Assembly: GCA_000711775.1 (NCBI GenBank)
Contig: ARYC01017093.1
Span: forward strand, 1 to 64,000
Length of the DNA stretch: 64,000 bases
Reading direction: 5' to 3'
Source of the DNA: Oxytricha trifallax
Lineage: Eukaryota > Ciliophora > Spirotrichea > Sporadotrichida > Oxytrichidae
Notes under the pieces: model-generated
What the model was told of the DNA's origin: nothing
The model's database searches: none
The model's input: only the letters and a program-made list of their open reading frames with translations
Program-made: the position numbers and the translations under genes
Part shown: positions 35,953 through 47,512 of the stretch, piece after piece
How positions within the stretch are numbered: position 1 is the first letter of the stretch
How the letters are laid out: each line of letters starts with the position of its first letter

Positions 35953-36371
35953 TATTGTAGGAATACATTCGAAATTGGGAAATTAATTTAAAATAAATTA
36001 ATTATAAATCAAAATCTTGGCAGTTAAAGTTGGCCAATTTAAACGATTTTGGGCTCATTCAATAGAGAATTCAAAATTAGCTGGACTTTATTATTGGTGT
36101 TACTATTTTATCGCATCCCTGGAGCGAGATAACTCGACTTTAATGTGAGGGTATAATTTATGGAATTCAGAGGTGTTTAATTAAAGTCGAGTTATCTCGC
36201 TCCAGGGATGCGATAAAATAGTAACACCATTAATAAAGTCCAGCTAATTTTGAATTCTCTATCGAATGAGCCCAAAATCGTTTAAATTGGCCAACTTTAA
36301 CTGCCAAGATTTTGATTTATAATTAATTTATTTTAAATTAATTTCCCAATCTCGAATGTATTCCTACAATA
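35953..36371. mobile_element. foldback element C
   Basis: This is the best-preserved copy. Termini TATTGTAGGAATACATTC and its exact complement at 36354-36371 begin and end with TA, as expected for TA-targeting elements. The arms meet around a central block near TTTAATGTGAGGGTATAA. Internal arm symmetry is almost complete. Confidence 0.88.
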
Positions 36372-36579
36372 TAACAAATACTTTTAAAACTAACTCATAA
36401 AAAATAGAGTAACAATCAATAAGATCGTGATTATTAAGACAATCCATTTTATATTTTTTAATTTTGATAACGCCAACATTAAGAATTTATGAGTAGCTCT
36501 ATTTAGAGTAATCAAATCAAGTTATTAGAAGACACTTCACTAATGTTGATAAGTTTAAATATTATATTTTTTTATAAAA

Positions 36580-37896
36580 TTTATTATTACTAAAATACAT
36601 TTGAATAGGAGAAATTAGATAAATAAATCAAAAATTCAAAAATATAAAATTATAACTGCCTCTAGCTAGATATTCTTATAGATAGAATTTGATTAACAAT
36701 ACTTACCGTTATGTTTAAAAAAGTTCAGCGTTTTATTAATTTACGGAGTTGACTCAGTTGACTAAGTTGACCGGGATTTTTGGCCAACTTCCACTTATTC
36801 AAAAGACTAGTAATGTATGATTATTATTTAATTTAATATTAAAATTTAATTTAATTTATTTGAGATTCGACTAAGTTGACCGATTTGACCGATTTAACTT
36901 AGTTATTTTGTGGTCAAATTCTGAAAAGTGTAATATGTAATATATATAAAAACCGATTAAAATTAAAAACATCAGGAGTGGAAATGGCACAGTGATCTCT
37001 TACTTCCCGCGCGCAGCTCTATAACAAATCCTGATTAGATGCAATTGAAGTCACCTGTGATTTTCTTTGAGTATACGTATTGACCATACTCGTATTCTTG
37101 CTTAACAATTACAATGTCATTCGTGATTGAAGAAGAAACCTTATCTACAACAAGTAATGAGTAAACGTATAACTGATCATCAGTGATAGAGCATTGGGTG
37201 TAAACCATATCAGCTTCGTAGTTGTAGTTAGCTCCCATAATGAATGAAGCAGTGTAAGCCCAATAGATAATTCAATCTAAGTTAGACATTAGATTAAGAA
37301 CAGTGTCGTACTCTGTGGTAAAGAATGAATTTGGCTAGGCACCTGAACTAGTTGAACCGCAAATAACAGTGTTACCGTTAGCTTGATCAACATCAGTTCC
37401 ATATAGATTCATTATCCAAATCACTAATAATCTTGTTGGAGACTAGCGGCTAAATAGAGCTGCGCGCGGGAAGTAAGAGATCACTGTGCCATTTCCACTC
37501 CTGATGTTTTTAATTTTAATCGGTTTTAATATATATTACATATTACACTTTTCAGAATTTGACCACAAAATAACTAAGTTAAATCGGTCAAATCGGTCAA
37601 CTTAGTCGAATCTCAAATAAATTAAATTAAATTTTAATATTAAATTAAATAATAATCATACATTACTAGTCTTTTGAATAAGTGGAAGTTGGCCAAAAAT
37701 CCCGGTCAACTTAGTCAACTGAGTCAACTCCGTAAATTAATAAAACGGTGAACTTTTTTAAACATAACGGTAAGTATTGTTAATCAAATTCTATCTATAA
37801 GAATATCTAGCTAGAGGCAGTTATAATTTTATATTTTTGAATTTTTGATTTATTTATCTAATTTCTCCTATTCAAATGTATTTTAGTAATAATAAA
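36580..37896. mobile_element. 1.3-kb element with 443-bp terminal inverted repeats and a coding cargo
   Basis: Arms 36580-37022 and 37454-37896 are near-identical inverted repeats with outer end TTTATTATTACTAAAATAC and GC-rich inner end CTTCCCGCGCGCAGCTCTAT. Each arm has clusters of a TTGAC motif (GTTGACTCAGTTGAC, GTTGACCGATTTGAC) of the kind transposases bind. The 431-bp centre has a far higher GC content than its surroundings and contains a minus-strand reading frame. No transposase is encoded, so this is a non-autonomous element carrying captured sequence. Confidence 0.85.
37023..37453 (-). pseudogene. captured coding fragment inside the inverted-repeat element
   Basis: On the minus strand one frame reads MNLYGTDVDQANGNTVICGS, then FFTTEYDTVLNLMSNLD, an in-frame TGA (37272-37274), and IIYWAYTASFIMGANYNYEA, then QCSITDDQLYVYSLLVVDKV and YEYGQYVYSKKITGDFNCI. 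Base composition and residue pattern look like a real secreted or surface protein exon. I do not recognise the family. The ends are set by the repeat arms and not by a start or stop, so it is a fragment. Whether it is expressed is unknown. Confidence 0.55.
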
Positions 37897-38589
37897 GTTT
37901 TTGAAGATTAAATTTCTTGGTGGTAATTAAGAACTTGAACTATTAATTATACTATTGTTTAAATCGATTCCTTAAATTATTAACATTTTTAAATTACTTA
38001 TAAATTTAATTAATTTTATTAAAATTTAAATATTAAAAACGAGTTAAATAAATGCAACATTTTGTCATAGAAAGTACTATAATAAATTAACTTTAAAATA
38101 TTCAATAAAAACCAAGCAGATTCTACTTTTTTAATCCTTTAGAATTAAGGTAAGTTTCTTGAATCATGAGTTTATCATTATCAAATAATAATTTTTTGGC
38201 AAGGTCAGATTCTTCTAGAATTTGTTGGCACACAAACATTCTTTAAGATATAAATAAATTCCTTTAAAGAACTTACTTTTTTTAATTATCATGGTTCTTG
38301 CATATTGATAAAGTTAAATTTAAATGTTTGCAAGCCTAATCTAATCGAGTTCACGATTTAAGAGACATTTTCTAAGTATAACATAGATTTAATTTATTGC
38401 ATTAATTATATTTTTCCACATCATTTGAAGTGATCTAAGGAAATTTAAATCAAGAAAGATTGATTTAATTATTATTACCCAATACTATTTTACAAAAAAT
38501 AAACTGCTTAATGATTAATATATGAGAATAAAAGGCGACTATCAAATTTTATGATCTAATTTGTAATTTATATTAGATTTTTCTAAATT

Positions 38590-41200
38590 AGAAGGAATTT
38601 AGTTACAAATCTGCTTTGGAACATTCTTGGGTATGGAATAAGCATAAATAACAAGACTTTTAAGTTTTTAGGGTATTCTAATTCATAACTAAAGGACAGA
38701 TCATTCTGGTTTTTAAGATAAGCAGTAGAGAATGATTTGAAGTTAAATTCTGCGATTATGTCTATGTATAAATATTTAAAGTAATTACAATACTATTTAA
38801 CTTATTTTATTATATGGCATAGTTGCAATTCCAAGCAATTTAAACAAAAAGGAATATCTCGGGGAGGTTCTAAATTTCTACATAAATTATTTTATAATTG
38901 TCATGGAAAAGTAGCGAACAACTACACATCATCAGATTTTATCATAAAATTAGAAAGAAATCAAATATAAGTGATAAATGATATCGTAAGACACGACTAT
39001 TAAGATAACAGAGATTTTAACTTTACTGACGGCAATGGATTAATTTCTTAAAAACTATCAAATATGATAAATTAGCATTATGGACTCAAAAATTTATCTA
39101 GCTCCCTTTCAATATTTTTATTGCATTCCTTAAGATAAAATGTTGATATAAAATTAATTTAAATAGAGTCATTTTATTAAGTGTCTATTAAGTAAGAATA
39201 GGAGGGGCTAAGGGTACCTTGACTGTTGATCAAAGACTTAAAGGCAAGAAAGTAATTTTAAGAAGTAGTATGATTAAGTTAAAGAATAACATAACAGACT
39301 TAAATATTGTTTAATGTGGCAAAGCAGGCTATAAAATATATTCAGTATTTATATTTAAATATGGCTTAGGATATTCAAACAGACAAGTTATTGCGTTATT
39401 TGAGCACGATGGCGTACATAAAGAAGAATTTTTTGAATTAATTAAAAAGAATATTTAATACCAATTTTTCAAGCAACTAAGTTAAGGACAAGCATAATCA
39501 GTCTCTTACTATAAGTTTTATGTAAAAACCTATTATAATTTTAATTTATACGATTTGGCATTTTTAGAATAGCATTTGACTCATTTGGTTGGTGCATTCA
39601 AATATTTTATTCGAAAAAAACCTGAGATATTGAGATATGATCCTCTTTTCCAGTCAATAGTAAATCAACTAAAGCAAGAAATCATGAGATAAATTACAGA
39701 GAAAGATTTTTAATTTAATTCTATCACCCCATTTAAAGTAAATTTTAATTTATTACTTTAAGGTCGGATATACATGAAAAACTCAGTAGTTTTATTAGGA
39801 GTGCCTGATTTCTTAGGCATTTTATAAGAAAATGAGATATTCTTATAAATACCAAAATACAATGATTTAGAATAAGGAGAATAATATTAAGTTATCCGAG
39901 GAGATGTCGTTGTTACGAGGAACCCAGCTTTGCATCCAAATGATATTAGGAAATTAGTAGCAGTTGATAAAACAAATATTAAAAATTTTATTGATAGGCC
40001 GGAATTTAGATACTTAAGAAATGCAGTTGTGTTTTCCACTTAAGGTAGTATCCCTCCTTCAACTATTATTTATTATTATATTAAATATGATGGCTGGAGG
40101 AGACCATGATGGAGATAGATATTTAATTATATGGGAAAGAAGCTTATAATAATTATCTTTCAATAATTTTAATTATAATTTAAAGCATTGTTAACAATTT
40201 CCTAGCTAATCAAATTCGCTATAAGTATTCAAATAATCTAAAGAAAAAGATAAAAATTTAATTTTTGTATTTTGATCCAAAGAGATTAATGAAGAAAGGA
40301 AGATACAATATTTAACCATAAATGATAGCTATAGTTTATATTTTATATTTAAAATTTGATTAGCTAGCAGTATAGTAAAATACGTTCGAAGTATAAATCA
40401 TTTTCTTTGAAATTACAATTATTTTTTTTAAAATCAGCAAATCTAAATAAATTAAATGAAATATAAGTAGTTTAAGAAAAGTAATATATAGACCTCAATA
40501 TATTAATTGCAAATCAAATTACTTGTAAAATTATCATGATATCATTTATTTATGGATAAATATTTTAAATAGAAAATTGTCTAAAATTTGAAAAGCATTT
40601 ATTAAACTTTGTGAGAGTACCTATAATTGCTAAATACTTTAATTCAAAAACAAATAAAAGAAATGACAAATTTTATTATTATAAATTATTTTTTATTCAA
40701 TCTTGGTTAAAATGCTTTTAAAAGAAATAAAATGTTAATTTCTTTAATTATTATATTTCATATTTACTAATAAATTCATATTTTAAAATATCTTAAAATG
40801 TTTAGGTGTTAAGTGATTATCTTGGACTGATAGATTCTATGCATTTGGGATTTAATTTTTTAATTTAAATAAATTAAATTTTAAAATTTCAATCAACATA
40901 TAATATATTAGGATTATGTGACTATCTAGGTCCAAACCATGACTTTACTTTGTATTTAGAATACTTACACAGACAAGCAGTCGACTATTCAAAGCATGGG
41001 AAGGCCCCTAATATCAAATAGTTATTAAAATAAATATATCTATATATAATTATAGTTTTTGCTTGAAAGAATAAGATTAAATTATGATAGAAAGTAGCCT
41101 TTGTTTATGAGTAGCATGATAAGAAGTTAAAATCACCTTCGAAGATGTGATATTATATTAAAATACATAAAGATTTAAATTTATTTAATAAATGATATTT
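38590..41200 (+). CDS. RNA-dependent RNA polymerase (eukaryotic RdRP), in several segments
   Basis: The conserved RdRP order is present. FKFLGYSNSQLKDRSFWF lies at 38655-38720. FTDGNGLISQKLSNMI is near 39020-39070. YQVRIGGAKGTLTVDQRLKG starts near 39193. LGYSNRQVIALFEHDGV, GRIYMKNSVVLLGVPD and RGDVVVTRNPALHPNDIR follow at 39360-39950. The catalytic motif MAGGDHDGDRYLIIWE (DxDGD) is at 40088-40138. The C-terminal YLEYLHRQAVDYSKHGK is near 40960. These enzymes copy RNA to make double-stranded RNA for small-RNA pathways, fitting the RNA-guided genome rearrangement of ciliates. Frame changes between blocks (about 38775-38870, 39110-39190, 40050-40085 and 40150-40915) imply introns or IESs whose pointers I could not fix. 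It may extend to 41705. Confidence 0.85.
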
Positions 41201-41498
41201 TTGACTCAAATAAAACCATGTCAACAATTTATAAGATGTTTCATTCTATAATTTATATTTTATATTTTTTAAAATATTTTCCTTTTATTTTAGCTTTGCT
41301 TCTGACAAACTAATCATGCTTGATTGGAGTACTTCAATTTTAATTAAAATTAAAATTATAATAGCTTCGATAATGGGAATATTTGATCGAGTTTGTTTTA
41401 AATATAAAATTTAATAATATTTAATCAGTTGTAAGAATTGAAGAGAGAGATTTGTATCAATTTGCAAGGCACTTACCTGCAATTAAAATAATATCATA

Positions 41499-41705
41499 TT
41501 GATTATATTTAAAATTTACAAGGAAATAGTTGAACCTATGACACAAGACATCAAGACACTTATGCTATATTTAATATATATTATTTTTATTAATGATTTA
41601 CATATTTTGGAGTTCATCAAGAAATGCATTTGTTTTGTCCAAAAAAATTTAAAAGATATGAAACCTAATTTTATTAAAACAGTGGAGATTATAAAAAGAT
41701 TCTAG
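41499..41705 (+). CDS. possible C-terminal segment of the RdRP
   Basis: The frame FKIYKEIVEPMTQDIKTLML onward ends in a TAG (Gln here) and fades into AT-rich DNA. The helical content resembles the end of RdRP proteins after the AVDY motif. This is weak, and based mainly on position. Confidence 0.3.
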   Translation: MIIFKIYKEIVEPMTQDIKTLMLYLIYIIFINDLHILEFIKKCICFVQKNLKDMKPNFIKTVEIIKRF

Positions 41706-43000
41706 TTTAAAAATTAGAAAATATTGTCCTTTAATATACATATTTTATAAATTGATTGATTGATTATTTATCAACCATTTTATTTTTATATTATTATACA
41801 AGCAAGATTATTAATCTAAATTAAAAAATTAAACTAAGTAGAGAACATTTTGGGCAAGCAATTTACTATTTAACATACCTTGATATTAGTGCTAATTAAT
41901 AGACATAATTTACTCATATTAAAATTACCAATTATATTTATTTATTTATTTATTTTTATGAAGATAATTTGAAATTAAAAATTGTGATATTAATAAGATT
42001 TATTCAGCATAATTATTTTTTTTTATTTTTTTTACATCCTATTAATAAGTGTTAATTATTATTTTTTATTTATAAATTAAATTTTAATTTCTAATTAAGA
42101 ATTTTTTTAGAAAAGTTTGATTATTTAGTTTTGTAAATTTTCTATAAATTTAAATAATGTCGTTAAAAGATATATGATTTGAGCTTTTTAGTAAAGTATT
42201 AGCCCTTGAATTTAATTCAACAACCACTTAAGGATTTATTAAACATTAAATAAAAGGAGCTTTAAAAGCTTTAAAATGATAATAGGTACTTTCCCAAAAA
42301 TTTATTTCTTTAAAAATAAGTATAATCAAAGCCATTTTTTACTAATTAAATCATTTGTAAATATGCTTTTTAAACTGTGAAAAAAATTTCTTGTATTAAA
42401 TATTTTTTAGTTTTTAAGAATCTTTGAAAAAAGAATTCTATTTTATTTTTTAAAATATTATAAATCCTTATTATTTAGACCACCCAAAGATACTATATTT
42501 AAGAATAATGTTTACAATTACATAAAATACAGAATACATATTAAATAAGATTATTCTTAATTAAACAATAAATTGAAAGGAATTTAAAAAAGATTAGTAA
42601 ATATATTTATATATATTTCTATTTATTATATAAATTCATGAAATGTAATCATGAGATAATAGCCAGGGAACGCAAAATATTCTTTTGAATTTAAGCAGTC
42701 TTTGCAAATATTCTCTTTATCCCTTTTCTACCTCTTCAACAATACATCTGTATTTTATGTAATGTATTAAATACAATCAAACTTTTATAAGCTCAAATCA
42801 TTTATTTTTAATTATAATCTAATCTTTATTGCATAAACCATTAAATTATTGCATTTATAAGAATATATTTTTAAAAATTAGTATGTATAATTAATTCTCT
42901 AATTAATGACATTTGTTATATTTATATTATAATTATAAATTTCAAATATAAAAGATAAGAATAAATTTAGTTCGTAAATATTTTTTCTCTTAACAACTCT
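41706..43000. other. intergenic AT-rich DNA
   Basis: No coding segment or structured repeat seen. Confidence 0.5.
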
Positions 43001-46000
43001 ATGTAATTTATGGAAAGAAAATTCAGTGTATAAAATCCCAATAATTTAAAGCAGAGCTCACCTGTCAAGGTAAAATGCTATAAATTTATTAAATTAGTGA
43101 TGTAATTTAGATGTATAGAAATTAAGTTAGCCAAAAAAGGAACAAAAAAGTAAATGCAAATAGATCTAGAAAAATTTCAGAGTTATTGATAAGTTTGGCT
43201 AATAAGTGAATCTAATTTGAATTTTATTTTTATCTTACTTACAAAGGAAATGACAGCTATTAAACTAACTTCGGAGCAGCAATATCCTTTTTGCTAATAA
43301 TGATCTTGGTTGGATATGGGTTTTTTAAAGCACTTATTTTAGTAAGGCAATCCGAACCTCAAGCTAGTGCAACCTCTCTCATTCAAGATTTTTAATAAGC
43401 TGGTATATTTAGACCACAAGATTACAGCTTTGACCTAGCTTTCACTCTAACAAAAGAATTAGATCCCAGCTATGGAAAAATATAAGTGAACTGGGTCAAT
43501 TACTTTATAAATAATACAGAAGGTAACAGAAAAAGAGAAAAGAAAATTGTTGCAGTCAACATCCAGAAATGCGGGTTTTCATACTTTAATTACACAGATA
43601 AAAATGATTTAATTAAATTTGGCATTTAAGATTACTATTGTCTTGAAAATTTTATAACTCATAAATTTTGTATTTATCTACTTTTAAATGATAATTTTTG
43701 TAAGAATATAAATCTACAAAATCTAGAGAAATATTTTTCACAAATTTTATGTCATTAAAAATTTGTTTATTAAAATGACAAATACTACCTTTAAGGAGGC
43801 TATTATAATCAAGATTTCTACTATAATTAATTATTAAAGATTGGTAAATTATTTATCTAGCAAATTATTACTATATTGTGATCTAGCAATATTTAGAGTT
43901 AAAAGTTTCTTAATGCTAGAATAATTCATAACTTTTTAAGGGAATAATTTGCAAATCCTAGAAAGAAATGGAATCTTATTGGAATGATGAGATTATGAGC
44001 TTTGCTTTTACAAATACATATTTAGATTATAAAGACACTACGAAGGAATCGCATGTAAGGTTTTTCATTGATGATTCTTATTTCCTTGAACTTCGGTCAG
44101 ATTCTACAAAGAAAACTAACTTTTACATATAAAGAAATTAGGCGGTATATTAAGATGACTACATTTAATTTGGGTAAGAATCAAAATCCCAATTCATTTT
44201 TAACTATATTTAATATTTTAAATCAATATGAGTTGCAATCGCTAAAAATCAAGCTAAGCTCTGTTGCTTTTCCATTAAAGCTTTATAAAATGCTGAAGAA
44301 AAATTCAGCAAGTATAAAAATGATTTGTATCTATATCTCTATTTAATTTTTTCATATAATTTTTATTTTCTAAATAAAACTCAAAGAAATCTAATGGTTA
44401 GATAATCAAAGACTCTCTAATAACTTGAAACTGAATCTTCTAATAAAAATATATTTATCTAAACTTATTCATATAATTTAACAGTTTTTGGAGTTTTGAA
44501 TGAGAAGAAAGCTTCTTTGCAGTTAACAACATAAATCGCTACGATGATAATTATTCACCTTCTTATGGCTAGCTTGTGTCAGTATATATTCGATTCGACA
44601 ACAGATATTAAATTTACACTATAAAAAACTACTCATTATTTGATTGGTTAGGGGAAGTTGGAGGACTCTATGGCTCCCTAACTGCAATAGGATTTTACAT
44701 TAAATTCCTTATTATTTATAGGAATATTATATAACATTGTATTTTGACATTGCTTAAATATTCATTTAATTTGGGATTTATTTAAAATCAAAGAAAAATA
44801 TTTACTATAAAAATATGCAAATATTATTTTCATGTTTTCGATTTTATTTTTCAGATAAGAACATCATTCAACTTTAAATAAACTATTTTATCTAGAAACT
44901 ATATTTAAAACATTATAATTAAATATCTAACATTAAAAACGGCATTTCAATGTTTTTAATTGTTCGAATGTTTTGCTAGAAAATGTTTATGTCTGACATA
45001 ATGAAGCAGATTTATCAAATTAGGAAACACACTTTAAAAGAAACTCCATAATCAAAATAATAAGAAAAAATCAATAAGGGAACCTTACAAAGAAACTTCT
45101 AAAATATTCCCTTGACCTCTTCTAAATCTTAAAATTAAAATCTTACAAACGATAGTCTTATGCAAGTTTTGAGTCAAAAATCTACAATAGGACTAAATTA
45201 ATTGAATTAAGATGACCCAAAATTTGCCTATGAAAATGTAGGTTTTGACAATGATTCTTTGCATAGATTTTAATAGTTTGATTAGCGCAATAGATTATAT
45301 ACAAATTAGAGAACTCATACTACAATAGAAACTGATCATTAAAAATTTATCATATTTTTGTAAAACTTATTAATTAATTAAATCTTGATCAAGAAAGCTC
45401 TATCCTTTCTAAAGTAAGTGAACTAGAGCTGTTTGGTAACCGCTATGAGTATAGCAAAATAAAAAAATCAACATCAATCATATAAAACCATGAAGTGAAA
45501 ATCAAAACTAAATTAAAGTAATAAAACAATCAGTTTGTTCTAAAGAAAGGAAGTGAGTCTATAGATGTTTCAAATAAGTTCTAATAAGGAATTGATTTAA
45601 AAATTAATGAAAGTTAAATGGGAAATCATAAAATTTAATTTTTATATCAAATTTATTTATAAACATTCACTATTTAAAGCTTAGTAAATCAAGTAGTTAT
45701 GAAGTTCCACTTTTTATAGTAATAATAGCTAGAACCCTGATGGTCTTATCCTTGCTCGAAAAATATTAATGTATTTTTCGTTTTGATAATTTTAAGCCTT
45801 GATTTGCCTTTCTCTAGTTATAATTTACCCATTTTAAGCCCATTAATTTCATAAAAAGATTTTACAATTGCTATCATTAAAAGAAAGTGGTAGCTTGTAG
45901 ATTTAACCCATGCAACTCTACTTATTTAATGTTTCAGATAAAATTTTTCTCAACAAGCTTTATTATAGATTATATATGGGAATAGCACTCTAAGAAAAAG

Positions 46001-47512
46001 ATAAATTAAATGATTAAGATATAGATAATCTGTTGTCGTCCTTTACAAACAGAATAAGATTCAATTATGGAACCAAGAAAGTTCTTGATTATATCTTCAA
46101 ATGCTTTTGCTTAAGAAAGAAGTCAAATATCAAACAGTATTATAAAACTATAAGTATATATAAGTTATGATCAATAGGATTAAATTTATATATTTAAACG
46201 ATACAACTATAGCCACCATATATTCTTAAAAGGTTAGAAAAAACTAGAACAAGAATTGGATGTGATTCAATTGTTAAAAAATATGAGAAAGTTCAAATTG
46301 ATCCAGCAGGCAATGCTAAATTAAAAGAATAGGATGCTTTTGAAATTTCAAAGGTTTAATTTAATTGAAACTGATTCATCATCTTCGAACTCAGATGATG
46401 GAAAGATGGAGACATTCAAAATATAAATCATTTTAATCAGATTTTTTAAAATTTTAAATTATTAATGTGTAATTCAAAATAGTTGTGAATTTTTAACAAA
46501 AAATTCTGAAAAGAAATTTTACTTTTTTATTAAAATAATATAATTAAGCTATAAAATATTATTTCAAATTTTACAAGCTTAAAAATCTCTATTAACCCAA
46601 TAAATAACATTAATAAAGTTTTTTTGATAGAATATCAATATTAAAGTTTTAATTGTCCTTGCTAGAGAATTAAATGACTATTATATTTTGTTAATTTAAA
46701 ATATTTTAAGAACAAAAACCCTTTGATCAAGCTTGTGATTTTTAGTAAAATTTAGAAAATGATGAAATAATTCAAAGATAAAAAATTAAAGCCTATTGAA
46801 ATGAATCTCATAAGAGGTGTAAACTTAATTATAGTATTCAATTTTTATTTTATAATAACTTTAATTATTTATTCCAAAGAAGATTAAAAGATTATGATGA
46901 AGATGTAAGCGAAGAAAAATAAAACAGGGAGTTGTTCAAAAACTTAAGAAATAGTTTTATAGCTCCAAAGAACAATGATTTAGTCTCTGAATTGAACAAT
47001 AGGTTTACAATATTTTTAAATATTTTAATTATAATAGGACAGAAGTCAATCAATTTATATCAGAAAACTTGTATTTAAATCCATTAGAAAATGATAAAAT
47101 TAATCACTCAGAAAAATTAAAACCTAATGAAACTAAGAATTAAGAGAGCCAATAAATACAAAGCCTAAAAGATTAAATAAATTAAAACAGTGAAAATATT
47201 AATGAAATTTAAAAGGCTTCTCATAAAATATTAAACTTTCCAATAAATTAGGATATATTGAGAAATAATGAAGTTGACTTCTATCCAAATAAGAAATATG
47301 ATCATATTTTATATAATTAAAGTGCATAAAATCAAAAATATGTAAAAGATTAGCCAGATTAAGTTAAGTAAAATAAAAAGATACTTAAACCAAATACACA
47401 AAATTTCTTCAAAATTCTAAAAAACTAAAATTCATCAATTTTAGGCTAAAAAACAGAAAAGACATTAATATAATAATAAAGATAAAAATCAAAGCTTGAA
47501 TAGGAACGATGA
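43001..47512 (+). CDS. TMX family copy 2: two-pass membrane protein
   Basis: Exon 1 starts MQFMERKFSVQNPNNLKQSS. After introns come IQKNFRVIDKFGQQ and TM1 (AISFLLIMILVGYGFFKALI). The ectodomain has FRPQDYSFDLAFTLTKELDP, QVNWVNYF, DYYCLEN, SYWNDE and SYFLELRSDSTKKTNFYIQR. Then YSLFDWLGEVGGLYGSLTAI, TM2 and FLIVRMFCQKMFMSDIMKQI follow. The cytoplasmic tail includes IRFNYGTKKVLDYIFKCFCL and a coiled coil KKLEQELDVIQLLKNMRKF, ending at TGA 47510. At least four inserts split it, one with pointer AAAAT. Topology is N-in, ectodomain out, C-in. The function is not recognised; it resembles uncharacterised ciliate membrane protein families. Confidence 0.75.
43651..43776. other. IES with pointer AAAAT (TMX copy 2)
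   Basis: AAAAT at 43646-43650 and 43772-43776. Excision of 126 bp joins YYCLEN to DKYYLQGGYY in frame. The site is homologous to the insert at 50651 in copy 3. Confidence 0.8.

Noticed and set aside
33378-36371. CRISPR-like repeat array
   Set aside because: The repeats are long, inverted, few and irregularly spaced foldback elements in a eukaryotic genome.
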